DNA from: Fragilaria crotonensis
Lineage: Eukaryota > Bacillariophyta > Fragilariophyceae > Fragilariales > Fragilariaceae
Assembly: GCA_022925895.1 (NCBI GenBank)
Contig: JAKSYS010000371.1
Location: 1-60,073 of the forward strand
Reading direction: 5' to 3'
Length of the DNA stretch: 60,073 nt
Shown here: piece after piece, positions 34,151 through 46,900 of the stretch
How positions within the stretch are numbered: position 1 is the first letter of the stretch
How the letters are laid out: each line of letters starts with the position of its first letter
Notes under the pieces: generated by a model
Told to the model about the DNA's origin: nothing
What the model saw: only the letters and a program-made list of their open reading frames with translations
The model's database searches: none
Made by a program: the position numbers and the translations under genes

Positions 34151-35600
34151 TCGCCGTCGTACTGTACTGGTGATACTCGTACGTACGACTATTTGAAGAT
34201 CAATTCGATCACCAAATAGTCGCCATTGTACTGTACTGGTGGTTCACTGTGATGACTATTTGAAGATCGATTTCGATCACCAATAGTCACCGTCGTACTG
34301 TACTGGTGATACTGTACTGTGACGACTATTTGAAGATCGAATTTCGATCACCAAATAGTCACCGTCGTACTGTACTGGTGGTATCGTATTGTGATGACTA
34401 TTTGAAGATCAATTTCGATCACCAAATAGTCACCGTCGACTGTACTGGTGGTACTCACTGTGATGACTATTTGAAGATCGATTTGATCACCAAATAGTCA
34501 CCTTGTACTGTACTGGTGATACCAGTGACGACTATTTGAAGATCAATTTCGATCACCAAATAGTCACCGTCGTACTGTACTGGTAGTACTCGTACTGTGA
34601 TGACTATTTGAAGATCGAATTTCGATCACCAAATAGTCGCCATTGTACTGTACTGGTGGTACTCGTACTGTGACGACTATTTGAAGATCGAATTACGATC
34701 ACCAAATAGTCGCCATTGTACTGTACTGGTGATACTCGTACTGTGACGACTATTTGAAGATCAATTTGATCACCAAATAGTCGCCATTGTACTGTACTGG
34801 TGATACTCGTACTGTGACGACTATTTGAAGATCGAATTTCGATCACCAAATAGTCGCCATTGTACTGTACTGGTGATACGTGCTGTGACGACTATTTGAA
34901 GATCGATTTCGATCACCAAATAGTCACCGTCGTACTGTACTGGTGGTACTCGTACTGATGACTATTTGAAGATCAATTTCGATCACCAAATAGTCGCCAT
35001 TGTACTGTACTGGTGATACTCGTACTGTGACGACTATTTGAAGATCGAATTTCGATCACCAAATAGTCGCCATTGTACTGTACTGGTGATATCAGTGTGA
35101 CTATTTGAAGATCAATTTCGATCACCAAATAGTCGCCATTGTACTGTACTTGTGATACTCGTACTGTGATGACTATTTGAAGATCGAATTTCGATCACCA
35201 AATAGTCACCTTCGTACTGTACTTGTGATACTCGTACTGTGATGACTATTTGAAGATCGAATTTCGATCACCAAATAGTCACCTTCGTACTGTACTTGTG
35301 ATACTCGTACTGTGATGACTATTTGAAGATCGAATTTCGATCACCAAATAGTCCCCATCCTAGTCATGATGTCGAACAAGAACGAAAGTCTAAGTCGATC
35401 ACCAAATAGTCGCCATTGTACTGTACTGGTGATACTCGTACTGTGATGACTATTTGAAGATCGAATTTCGATCACCAAATAGTCACCTTCGTACTGTACT
35501 GGTGATACTCGTACTGTGATGACTATTTGAAGATCGAATTTCGATCACCAAATAGTCCCCATCCTAGTCATGATGTCGAACAAGAACGAAAGTCTAAGTC
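34143..35600 (+). repeat. Hairpin satellite array 3 (about 21 units of ~72 bp), hairpin inverted relative to arrays 1 and 2
   Basis: The unit hairpin is GACTATTTG AAGATCGAATTTCGATCAC CAAATAGTC, close to the reverse complement of the array 1/2 hairpin and with a stronger inner palindrome (GATCGAATTTCGATC). The spacer differs entirely: TCGTACTGTACTGGTGATAC and variants. It sits between the convergent 3' ends of cargo gene 2 and the transposase. Near the right end about 200 bp are duplicated: the terminal unit CCCCATCCTAGTCATGATG appears near 35352 and again near 35557. Confidence 0.9.
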
Positions 35601-35631
35601 AACATTGTTATTAATTCTAAATGTACTACTT

Positions 35632-38600
35632 TTAAAAACTCCATGATGAGACATATGTTTTGCACACCTTGCCAACAGGACACCCCGAAACTAGGGACCC
35701 TTTGGGTGGTGGTTTCTCAGAAGCCATGTTGGCTTTCTCGGTGAAGATAATCTTGTCGAGTGCCTCCTCAACAAGAAGACCTCTCTCTTGTGGGCTTTTT
35801 GAGGCATCAACAAGACTAACTAGTTCCTTTGCTCTTGGCATAATGCTGTCGTACGCATTGTAACGTTCCAATTCGGATACGTCTTCATGGTGAAGAGCAC
35901 GTGATCCAAAATCAATGCAGTCAGTTTCTAAACTCGTAGATTCCATGAGGATGTCGTCATTGTCGTCAAGATGAGTATTCGTGTGCTCAGTTTCATGACC
36001 AGCGTCGATGAGTGGTTCCTCAGGCAAGTGGATCTCTTGCGACATTGATACGGGAACAGTATTTTTGGCATTCTTCAGGGCAATCTCAACCTCATCCCTG
36101 GTGTAGTTTACGACACTGTCCAGTTTTGAGGGTTTTTGGAAAAGGGAGTCAATGGTACTTTCAGTGGCATTTCTGAATTGCTCATTTGAATTCTTCCCAC
36201 ACTTGTAGACACGATGGAATGGAGAGAAAGTATGATCGTCATTCTTTGGAATAAAGTTTGGGCCTTTGCAATCATTCTCACGTATTGATTCCAGCTTCTG
36301 CTTTATCTCTTTCTCAGTTAGTGAGCAATCACTCTCCTTCTTCATTGAGAAATAAATATATGATTTCCACCAACGTACTGAAATGTCGTGGTGACTGATG
36401 TTTGATTGCTTGCATAATACTTCTTCACATGCATCATGTGTGGGCAGATGACACCATTGCATTCGTAGTAGTTGCAGTCACACATCAGACAAACCCTGTT
36501 GTCAAAGTCTTGTGAGGTGACAGTGTACACTCTGTGGAAGCATGGAATCAAAGAATGGACATCACGGTCAACTGACCGAACAACAAGCCATTTGAAAGGG
36601 CTTGCTCTCCAAGAAGCATAGCTCGCATTGATCAAGAGCGAATTTCAACATGAACTCTGCAGGAAGGGTGACATCATTGACGGTGGGAGAGTTACTCCAG
36701 GTTGCTCTTCCAAACAGGGCACTAGCCATATATCGTTGGTATAGGTCAAATTTGTTGGAATCGGTGTCAACTTGAATTTTGACAGATTTGTCAACACCGT
36801 GCTGTGGAAGCACACAGGAAGGACCAGCTTTGATAGCATTATTTGTACCTTCGTGCCCAGAATTTGTGTTGGTCTCGGTGTCTCACCCCTTCCTCAGATA
36901 AAAGCAATAACTCTGCTCTTGTGGAATTATGTAATTGCGGATAAAGTGCAATATCTTTTCTCCACCGTCCTCCCCAAAAATTGCCTTAATAGTGTCTGAT
37001 TTCAAGTACATATGTAAAAGGGCGTAACTTCTTTGATGTTGACGATTCTTTTAGAAAAATGGTATCACAGATAACACACAGAATAAACATGTAGGTGTAC
37101 TCACATTTCGTACTCGTCTTGGAAAAGTATCCCTCGGCGCATCCAGCTGTAGATCCAGGTTTTTATTACTCTTACCTGCCTCTTGGCGGCATCATCCTTG
37201 CCTCTCCGATAACCCAAGCCTTTACAATTTCGTCGCCAGCCTTGATCAACAAGGTGCCACCCACATCGAGTACGTACTGCATTGACAAAATGTGTGGAGA
37301 TGGCATAGTCAACTTGTGTCATTTCTTGGGAATCACCGTCAGTCATGATAAGTTTCACAGCATGTAGTGATTGTGCACCAAGAAGAACAGGAATGGCTTC
37401 TTGGAATAGCCAACGGAAGAACCAAGATCGTTCATTCGGGGCAATGCACCTAACAACCACAGTCACCTTTCCATTTGAATCTTTCACAGAGAGTGTCAGC
37501 AATGGTCTGCTTTCATTGTTCGTCTCATGAGTGCCGTCAACGCATACAACTTCAGGAAAAGCGTGGAACAGGCGCCTGCCTTCTGGTAAAACCCAACAAC
37601 AGGCAATGAGTATATCCTGGTCTTCCCTTGCACCAACCGCAAGTCTGCTTTCCAAAGCATATTTCTTAAAAGTGGATGTCTCTGCCACCTCCAGAGGTAC
37701 TGGCTTCTCGTGAATAGGTGAAGTGTCATCAGTGTCATCATCAGTTGGGATAACAGAAAGGCTGGTTAGTTCACCTGATAAATCATGAGGAATGGCTTCA
37801 GTACGTGCAGCCTTTACACTGTTACCACGTAGTTCTTTTGATTTGCCATGATGATACAGACAGACATACGAGGCACCACTTTTTTTGTAAGTAACTCAAC
37901 ATATTCTCACAGGGTGAAGACTCCGATGCTGTTGTGGTAGCATGAACATTTGGGGGAAGCCATGAAGTCTTTTGCCATTTTTGTAAATCCTTGCACATAT
38001 GCCATCTGACCACGAGTAAAAATCTGACCCGTACGGGTTTTAGTAAACAGAGCCGCTTGGGCAGGCTGGATGTTGGCAACACTCATTGCAGCAACAGTTT
38101 CCAGGGTTGTAATGTCAAGAAAGCGTTTACGATTCCTTATTTCATTGGAAAGAAGAGGAGGATGGCCAGTGTGCTGATTGTTTCCAATTCCGCAAACAAG
38201 GAAAAAGCTATTATGGTCAATTCGGAGTGTGAATTTGACACGACAAGTGCAGGAGTTACCACGTAGAGTTGAATTGCGACGTTTCAATCCGATGCCAGAA
38301 CTCTTGCACCCACGGGCATTCTTCTTATCACCAGTGTAGGTGGTAACACGATAAGAATCGGTTCCAGTACTTTGGTTCGGTGTGCAGGACATTCCTCCTT
38401 CTTCTGATGAATACTGGCGGAAATTACTGCATTTCAATACGCGTTGGTCAGTCAGTAGTACATCTGTGACATTGGTTGGGGAACGCAAACCATAACCATT
38501 GGAAACAAGGGCACAATTCCCAACAGATTTGGCAGCTTGGAGTAAGTCAGTGATAAGACTATGGCCTCCTGAATCCTTTCGAAATCCACCATTGATGGGA

Positions 38601-38803
38601 TAAAGAGATGGACTGAACCGAATAATATGCTTGGAACCCTTGTACATGGAGGTAGTGTACTGAAAGAGGTCGTACTCCTTTTCCAATGATGCATTGAAAT
38701 CATCGGTTGCATGACAAAAATGACCTTTGAAAGGCAAAGAAGCAGTCCATGACATAGCCTTGAGAGCAGATAGAGTCTGGTCCACAGCATGGGGATCCTG
38801 CAT
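35632..38803 (-). pseudogene. MULE transposase with zinc finger, DDE core and SWIM finger, decayed
   Basis: ATG 38803 (MQDPHAVDQTLSALKAM). Near 38210 is a FAR1/MuDR-type finger (CTCRVKFTLR, NQHTGHPPL). The MULE DDE core lies in 37101-37688: FPEVVCVDGTHETN (first Asp), LIMTDGDSQEMTQVDYAI (second Asp), RTRCGWHLVDQG. A probable 77-nt intron starts GTGAGT at 37104 and ends near 37028. Its removal continues into YALLHMYLKSDTIKAIFG, then TGA at 36893-36895, then TNTNSGHEGTNNAIKAG, typical of MULE transposases. The SWIM finger is CDCNYYECNGVICPHM (around 36450). Frameshifts also occur near 37900, 36600 and 36400. The C-terminus (35632-36380) is acidic and of unknown fold. In this state no functional enzyme can be made. 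Confidence 0.8.
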
Positions 38804-39270
38804 CAATGGTACTTCTTGTTGTGGATGATCCTAAAGAGACCGAAACATGGGGTTGGCAACAAATTAATCGGTAGGTGGTTGCTATAGTAATGCAAGCAAA
38901 ATGACAACAGATAGAGAGCAAACAAGAGCGAAAACAGAACAAGGGCAACAAGAGAAACAAAAGCAGCAAGGAGAGCAAGAACAACAAGAGAAACAATAAT
39001 GACAGGGAGACAAAGTGCCATACCATCGTGGTCGTAAAATATCAAAATGATGAGTTTTGTGCGAGTAAACTCAAATCCACTACTGGTACCATGTTTTATA
39101 CACATCTAGACACGATCATTTTTATTTCTATTCAAACAAATGTGGAGCAGATTTATGTTCCTTATCTAGAACGTAGTTTTGCACAAGAGTTGGTTTGAAA
39201 AGAGGGCGGTGATAAAGTCAAAGAGAAAGATTCCGTGCAAGTTAAATTCCACAACTAAAGTGCTAAAAAA

Positions 39271-39302
39271 TGCTGACGTCAAATTGGTGAAACCTAATCG
39301 GA
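39271..39302 (-). repeat. Right 32-bp terminal inverted repeat of the MULE
   Basis: Begins TGCTGACGTCAAATTGG and ends CCTAATCGGA. It is the exact reverse complement of 26823-26854. It contains TGACGTCA at 39274-39281. Confidence 0.95.
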
Positions 39303-41150
39303 CCCGCCGAGTGGTGAGTTGGAAGATTTAACCTATACTACTTTCTATATTTATTGAATATATCGGACATCGGGCACGATAAGTTCTCGGCATATAAGTC
39401 ATAAAGGCACATTATTTATGGATCGGAGCTTTAAGTACAAAGTCATATAAGCACATTCTTGAAGGATCCGGGTTTTAAGTACACCTGCTTAAGCCCCATC
39501 CATGTTGTAAGTAAAAATTAACTCTGACGTGTTGTAAAGAATCCTCGTAATTAAATGAATCGACGACCACGTTTGCAGCGATGTCCATGCTATGTGCAAA
39601 GAGCATATCGGTTTCATTCAGAGAAGTCATCTCGATTGGGGGTCATTTCCCATTTGTTTCCATCTACAATTTTCAAAATCTCCCCAGAAGGAGGTTTTTT
39701 TTTGTAACCTGCTGCGCGGTTGGCGGACTGGAGTCGATTTTACGTACACAGAAAACCCACAATTTTAGAATAACTCTTGTTTGTTTGCTTTACCGAGAGT
39801 GACTTCCGGTTGTTCATTTTTTGTGCAATTGGACTCACAATTATTGTTGTAATTGTGGCACAACCTTTACCGAAGCCTGTCATCATGGAGGAGGAAGACA
39901 ATGCTATCAATTTTCAAACCAAAGCCCTGTTGTCAGTATTCCATTCTTGCCGTAAATAGAATGCTACATGATTTGGAGTTGTTGTTCCCCAGCTCCAGCA
40001 GTACTAACCCAATGTTCTCATCAGCAATTCCATTCTTTGTCTTCAATTATGCTTCTCCACAAGGCAGACTGATGTGCATGTAACAACTGCAAGCGCATTC
40101 CTAACAATAGATAACAATGCCCAGCATAGCTAGTGACAAGTCTTCTTGACATTTGTGAAGATGGAAGTCTTGATCTTCTTTCCAATATGAATTGGAATCC
40201 AGTCCCACACTAAACAGCAAGCAAGAACCCCCCTTAACAGGCAGGAACTAGTGGAACTCGCCAGCAACAAGCCCATTAGTTGTGTTGGTAGGAGTGCCAT
40301 CATCTGTTTCTGCAGTGACTGTTGCAGCAGAAAGCAAATACATTCATTTTGATGATGACGAGCTAGCTATGATCTTCTTCTATATATGTTCAGCAGGCAA
40401 CAACAACAAGCCAAATGCGGTGGTGCCCGGCAGCTGGTGAATGAATGTCACCAAAACCTCAGCAAATAGCACAACAGCCAACACATCCACCGTAACGTTT
40501 GAGACAAACATCAGCATGCAATGAAGGCACTGACAAAATGCTTGATGAATGAACAGTACCTGTCAGTGAGAATGAGTAGTCAGCTCCTTGACGAATGTGC
40601 GAGAACAGTCCAAGAAGGACAAAAGCTAGATCCAAGCAGAATCATGATTGCTTGAAAAAATATAAAGCCAGGTTTGATGTACTTCCCTCAGTAAGCAGTG
40701 ATTAGTTATGTTAACAGTAGCTAACCAGATTCATAGGTCCGGAATTTCGGCCTTCAGGTCATCAAATGGTTTTTCTGGTATCAAGGATTACAAAGCAAAA
40801 AACATGCCTTCTTTCATGATTCCCTTCTTCTTGGCACCACTTCCATAATCTGCTGGACTGCTCAATTGACGCGAACATTCAGCTTCCCCTAAATGATGAC
40901 GATACATCAGACTGCGTTAGGGTCTGCACTACTCCCATATGGAATGTATCAATTCCATGTGTTCGACTTTGTTCACCCGTTTGTAGGCCGTCATTCCACC
41001 GCCACCATGTCGTGACCACCAACGTTGGTAATTGGTACTACCAGGTACCAGGTACCAGGTACTGTACGTACTATGAGTACTGTAGTGCAAGTGTTACCTT
41101 ACGATACTGTGTACTGTAGTATTGCGCATACGATGCGCATCTATCCACTA
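39303..41150. other. Gene-poor spacer between the MULE and the TA-flanked elements
   Basis: No gene supported. At about 39400-39485 there is an imperfect double repeat (AAGTCATA, GCACATT, GATCGGAGCTTTAAGTACA versus GATCCGGGTTTTAAGTACA). The region 39580-40700 is rich in CAACAA/AGCAAC words and short ORFs without domains, perhaps old transposon remains. GTAC palindromes return at 41030-41100. Confidence 0.5.
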
Positions 41151-43008
41151 TGGCTGGATTCACGAAGAGGATTCGCGAGGTAGAGCTCTACGTACTAGTA
41201 CCACTATTTTTTTAGCGCTCGCATATTGAAAATTGATTTACACGCCAAATCACTTGCTTTTCATTCCATTGACCATGGCAGTGAATATCTCAACCAATTC
41301 TTGATATTCCGTGGAGCTTCTTGAAGCTACATCATCTCCTTGCTCTTCATGAGTGAAAGCACATTGAAGCTCCACAGAAAACGCAGTTTTGATAAATTCA
41401 CGACCATTCCAATTTCTACTGATCACGCGCCAGGAGATGGCAGTAAAGGGGAGCACCTTCTTCTCTTGTGATTCCAGAAACGTTGTCTGATGAAGAGAAC
41501 AGTTACCAGCATGTTGCCCAATTGAGTGTTGGTGTCAGTCATACCAAATGTCACGAACCATGATGACGATGACAGTGGATCTTGGGATGGATCCAGATTC
41601 GAACCCTTAGAGCATCCCCACCCGAGGCGAACACGTGGTGAACTCCGTTTGGAACATTCTTGGAAGCATTTTCACCATTCCTACTTTTTCCTTTCAAAAT
41701 AAGGACGGAAGAGGCTCACAGAATGTCACTCCTCGGAACTTTTGCTCCCCAGACGTTGGATCAATTTGTTGGCTGTCGATGTGTCGACCGATGGCTTGCT
41801 CTCACGACGTGACATGTGAAGTGCCATGAGTTGGGCATGCATTGCCTGGATACAGATGAAGGTCATAGCAGACTAACAGGGAAGATGAATTTGATACTGT
41901 CACCGATGAAGCCTCTGTTGTTGGTGTGCTCCTTGATGGTGCTAGCAAGCAGCTCCAAACGTTTTGGCTACTAGAGCCCAATCCTGGTTCCATCGCTGGA
42001 TCAATGCATCACGGCATCTCGTGATCTGTTGTCACTGCTAAGAGATAAGGAATCACCCATCATCATCCTGCAGGACTCGAGTCATGGACACCGCACGTGT
42101 GAGGAACTTCTTGACGCTGGGAGCCCTTCACTTGCATTTGTCACCCGACACGGCGGTGGTGCGCAAGTTTCGAGATTTTGCTGTAAAACCTATCCAGAAG
42201 TTGCCAATTCTCTGCCCATTCAAGTTCATGAATCGGGAGAGACAGAATTGGCTGATATATGTCAATATCAATTTGAATAACCGGACTTCTTGGCCAGTAT
42301 TCGATTTGTCAGGATATGTCAATGACCAGCCAAGATATCTCATACAAGATTGGCATGAACTACACAATCCTGCTGCCCAATACAAACCTAATTGTCAACA
42401 ACTTCAAATTGATTGGTGTTGATTGAAAGATCAAATGCTACTTTCTGAGTGGCTGCCTCACCCTGCCAAGAAATTTGAACGAATATGCTACTATGGCACA
42501 TCTCGGATGTATTTTGTTGGGTGCGGCCTGCAATCATGTTGCGTACAATCATAATGCTGCTTTCTTTAAAGCAGACCTCACTATATTTATCCAACAAGCC
42601 GGGCAATCAAGAGCATGGCGGATGAGATGGAATCACTTTGATTTCAGCATACCCTTTCTTGGTGTTCGACTGTGGGCTCATTCCTCCTGGTCATGACTCA
42701 TGACTGCTCACCATCTTGTTGCCATTACCTTGCTTTGTTGGTGCAGATCTCGTCACGCTGGCGCTCACGTCGCGGGTTCTGAAACTCTCGAACATTATAT
42801 TGTACATCGACTAGACTAGCTACTTCTTCATTGCCACAGTTGGGGTCTATTTCGGCTAGATGAACAAAAGCTGCACTGACAACCCGATTAGAATCACCAA
42901 TTCAGTAGCTGTACCGTAACCTTGGTATACTTTTGACGTCGGAAATAAAAAAATTAATACTAGGCCTACGTAGAGCTACCTCGTGTACCCAAAATATGCA
43001 TCCAGCCA
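41151..43008. mobile_element. Non-autonomous Tc1/mariner-like element, 1.86 kb
   Basis: It starts TGGCTGGATTCA and ends TGCATCCAGCCA, flanked by TA on both sides (41149-41150 and 43009-43010). The inverted repeat extends inward imperfectly: CGAGGTAGAGCTCTACGTA on the left, CGAGGTAGCTCTACGTAG on the right. The outer ends resemble those of the autonomous element at 43959 (TGGCTGGGTGCA), so its transposase may mobilise this one. No transposase ORF inside; ORFs of up to 112 codons (42084-42422) are not recognised. Confidence 0.65.
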
Positions 43009-43010
43009 TA

Positions 43011-43833
43011 CAGAACATTCGGCCTCTGGAGCAGTGGACAAGTGAACACGGATTGACGTTTTCCACCGTTTTTTACTATCGGCGTTTTTGGGAGTATATA
43101 AGTCACTCTTTATTTCAGAGTCTTTAACGGCTTTTTTGGATGGTTTTTACTCAATAACTTCACCAATTCCTGAAACGACGATGAGATCGTGCAACTTTGA
43201 GTTCCTTGTATATGTAGGTCTCATGGGTTGCACGTTCGCATCGAACTTCCGATTTTCAAGATTGTCAACTTTGAGCATGATCATCGACTTCCACGTGGCA
43301 TGGAAAATATGCGTGTACTGATTCCACCGTAGATTTCTACAGAAGAAAATCTGATCTTCAAAACTCGCGTTCAGGCACGTTGTGAAACACCGTGTTGTGA
43401 ACACACAATGTTGCTTTGAACCGACAAGAATCTCATTGTCATGCGTCCAAAACACAATTTACACGGATAATCATCAATCAAATAACTTGTATAATGTTAC
43501 ACTTGATAATATTATAGTCAACGTTTTTCTTGTTGTTGCTTGAAGAAAGATTGTGGAGGGCATTTTAGGGATGAGGACATGGTGACACACAACATCTCTC
43601 GCGACGTCAACACGAAGCATAAATACTGGGATACTCCAGTACAAGTAAATTCACGAAAGAGGAGCAAGAAAAAAATTTAACGTCTGATCTAAAAAAATCA
43701 ATGCTGTCTTCGTCATTATATAAATACATATTGTGAAAGGCGTTGATTGAAAGTTAAACAAGGGACATTTTTTATATAAAGTTGCGGCACATAACCAGTC
43801 ACTTGTCCACCTCTCCAGAGGCCGAATGTTCTG
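43011..43833. mobile_element. MITE-like element, 0.82 kb, TA-flanked
   Basis: It has terminal inverted repeats of about 35 bp with two mismatches: CAGAACATTCGGCCTCTGGA from 43011, then GTGGACAAGTGA; the inverse ends at 43833. It is flanked by TA (43009-43010 and 43834-43835). It shares its left TA with the right TA of the neighbouring 1.86-kb element, so the two abut. TATA-like TATATAAG/TATATAAA lie just inside each end (about 43093 and 43773). No coding capacity. Confidence 0.8.
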
Positions 43834-43958
43834 TAGTGTTGGGTTCATGGGTACTGTATTACTGTACTACAGTAGTACTGTGTTACCGTATTACTAGAGT
43901 ACATGCTACTGTAGCAAGGGAGACAATACTCGTAGAATCCGGAATCGTTCAACCTATA

Positions 43959-46900
43959 TGGCTGGGTGCAAAAGCGGAAAAAATGTAGTAGAAATACGTA
44001 GATCTGGTACAAAACGTCAGCAAAACCTCAACCTTGTGAATGAACCCATGGAACATAAAAAAAATGGCGCGCTGCTTTTCGTGCTTTGGTGATCCGACAA
44101 TGATGGTCCATATCTCGACGGGAACATTGCAGCTCAAAGTAGTAGGACCGGTTATAGCTCATTAATTAGCAGTATGAGCGAGATGTTGCCTTACTACATC
44201 GGGCGGCAAGGCAGTAGTCATTTTATTCTCGCTTCATTTCAATCTGCCATCTGCGAAACCTCCCTCCACAATAAATGGTTGCACGTTGACGTTTTGCATG
44301 AATATATGCATCAACGATACTGCTCCAATGGCCTTCATTTTAGCATAGCCACAATGACCAGATGTATCAACAAAGCTTGTCAAGGCAGCTCGTACATTGC
44401 TAACTACGCGGAGCTTCCCAACGGTACGAAGCTCGACATGTATATACAGCATCAACGATGTAATGGGGAGACAAAAAAGTCCTATTACTATTACATTACT
44501 AAGAACGGAACAGCAAAACCAACCCTTCCTTCAGCGCGTAATGCAGCAGCCTGGGAAGCAGATGTTGTTGCTGTCAATAGGCTTCTCCCTCCAGCGACCC
44601 GTCAACGGCCCGAACTTGTCAACGTCGTACTCAGCACCAACAACGACACCAATAAAAAACGACGACCACCACCACCACCATCCTCGTCTCCGGACGAGGA
44701 TGCAGCAGGAATAAAGAGGTCAAGACGACACGGTAGATTGTTGAATGGGGGGAGCTCCATAGCGCCATCGTGTGATGACGCTACTTCATCGCCCGACGAT
44801 GATGCCATTTTGGCATCGTCGTCTGAGGAACGACATCTTGAAGCAGCCATAGATATCACTGAAGAACACACGGCGGCAGTAGGTAGCCAAGATGACATCC
44901 ACAGTAACAATGTTTCTTCATTGGCTTCCTCGCATCGTCATTCTGAAACGTATTGGGACTCTCCTGAAGCCAAAAAGCTGTTCCGACCGCTAGATTCTGA
45001 GCCCACTGTCATTGCTGCCATCGATAACCAAATCGAAACCCTTCGACACGTCAACAAGAGTGCAAATGCTTGCGTCGACATCATCGCTGGAAATCTCGAG
45101 GACGAACTAAACGAAGACGATATCACACAACATCAAAAATGGGTCATTCAACAGAAAGCACAATATCTTGCCTTATCCCTGCAACTTGCGAAGGACGAGA
45201 TGAACGCGTGGACATGGGAAAAATGCTGTGAGCACGCAGTCTGTCAACTAGAAAGGCAAGGCGTGACATACGCTACTCACCATGAAACCGTTTGCAAATG
45301 GTACCGAAGCTTCCGCGAGACACGTCGGTTTCTCATTCCACAAACCAAGAAAAACCTTCCGCCATTTCTCCAAGATAATCCAGACATCTGTACCAATATA
45401 AAGGAATATGCTCGGGAGAACCTTGACACACTCAGCATCGAGATGCTCAGTGAATACATCCACGACAAAGTCTTACCAAACCTAATCATGGACATTTTGA
45501 ACGAGACAGAGAAAAGTGTGAGAGCGATGATGGCAACCAAGAAGGACGAATACAACAACCACCTTCGGCTTGTTCTCAAGCAATATGGGCTTACCTGCGT
45601 GAGCCCTGCAACAGTCTACCGCTGGATGATCCGCCTTGGCTTCCGGTATCAGCCAACTCGCAAAGGGTATTACGTCGATGGCCACGAACGACCGGCCACA
45701 ATACAATATAGATGGGATTTCTGTCGGCGCTATTTTTCATATGAAAGAAGGATGCATCGCTGGGTGCAAGTAACCGAAACTGTGGCAAAGCAACTTGAGA
45801 ACGAGGATATGATTGCAAAAGGAAGCGGTTACTCTTACCTTACTAATGACTCGACTCCAATGCGAGAATACCATGTCGACAGCTTTGACCCCAAAAAGAG
45901 CAAGGAGTTCTTAGAACAAACTGTGACAACCGAATTTGGTGGCAACCTCTCTGTCCGCATTCAACCATCTTCCAAGCCATTGATAAGTTTTGGGCACGAC
46001 GAATGCATATTCAAACAGTTTCCAACGCCCACGAAACAGTGGTACGGTCCCAACAAAGAAACGTTCATTCGCCCGAAAGATGATGGACATGGGATAATGA
46101 TCTCTGCTTTCCAATCGAGGGAATTTGGATTTGGCCTTGATGTGACGGAGGCAGACCTGAAAGAAGTGAACAGACGACGAGAAGGGGTTAGATATCGTGA
46201 CACACAAGCTGCACTCGAAACGAGGAAAAGCGAATACAAGTCTCCACTTACAACTTCTCCGTTCGTTCGGGAGTTTGAGTACGGACAAAACGCAGATGGC
46301 TACTGGACATACCAGCACATGGTGCTGCAGCTTGAGGACTGCGTGGACGTTCTCAATGTTAAGTATCCTCAAGAATATGACTTTCTCTTTCTATTCGACC
46401 ACTCTTGTGGTCACGATCGACAACGAGAGGACGGATTAAATGTGGAGAAGATGTCAAAAACCTACGGAGGACGAGCGCAGCGGAAGATGCGTGAGACAAT
46501 GATCAAACAAAGTCAAGGATACCTCGGCCCGCACTCACCTAAGCTTCAAGTCGGAGACACGCAATCGATGGTCTTCAATGCAATGGACTCAGGTCCTTTC
46601 TGGATGACAGCAGTGCAGCGGGAGGAAACTCGTCATGACCGAATTCTGGACGAGCCTACAACGCGAGAGTTCACAAAGGACGAGCTAGTTCGAGCGCTGA
46701 AGGAACGAGGAGTTAGCGCAAAAGGCAGGAAACCAGCAGTACAAAAAATTGCACAAGAGCATGGCTTACCAATAAAGGAGACGAAGCCAAAAGTTGTCGA
46801 GGGATGGGAGGCTAAACCAAAGGGCCTCCTACAGGTTCTTTGGGAACGCGGGATTGTTGATGAGTCAAGGCTTTCAGACTATACAATCAACGGAAGGCAA

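Larger units (their letters stand above)
26823..39302. mobile_element. 12.48-kb Mutator-like DNA transposon with cargo genes and hairpin satellites
   Basis: It is bounded by perfect 32-bp inverted repeats. Layout, left to right: TIR; hairpin array 1; minus-strand cargo gene (GNAT, C48-like, DUF6824-like, Cys-rich tail); array 2; a 132-bp direct repeat with a TATA box; plus-strand cargo gene (beta-helix type); array 3; minus-strand MULE transposase with SWIM finger; TIR. No 8-11-bp target duplication is visible (left flank AAATGAGA, right flank CCCGCCGAG), so the ends have diverged or recombined. A MULE carrying a Ulp1-like gene recalls the plant Kaonashi type, but GNAT and beta-helix cargo are not part of that description. 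All genes carry stops or frameshifts, so this copy is probably not active. Confidence 0.85.

Noticed and set aside
27186-35600. Regular palindromic repeats with spacers, like a CRISPR array
   Set aside because: The spacers are nearly identical to one another within each array, and the host is a eukaryote; these are satellites.
38803-39105. Minus-strand ORF with a long hydrophobic stretch
   Set aside because: Comes from a pyrimidine-rich tract upstream of the transposase ATG; better explained as leader or promoter.
41588-41610. tRNA-like T-arm sequence (GGGTTCGAATC on the minus strand)
   Set aside because: The flanking bases do not form the T stem or an acceptor stem.
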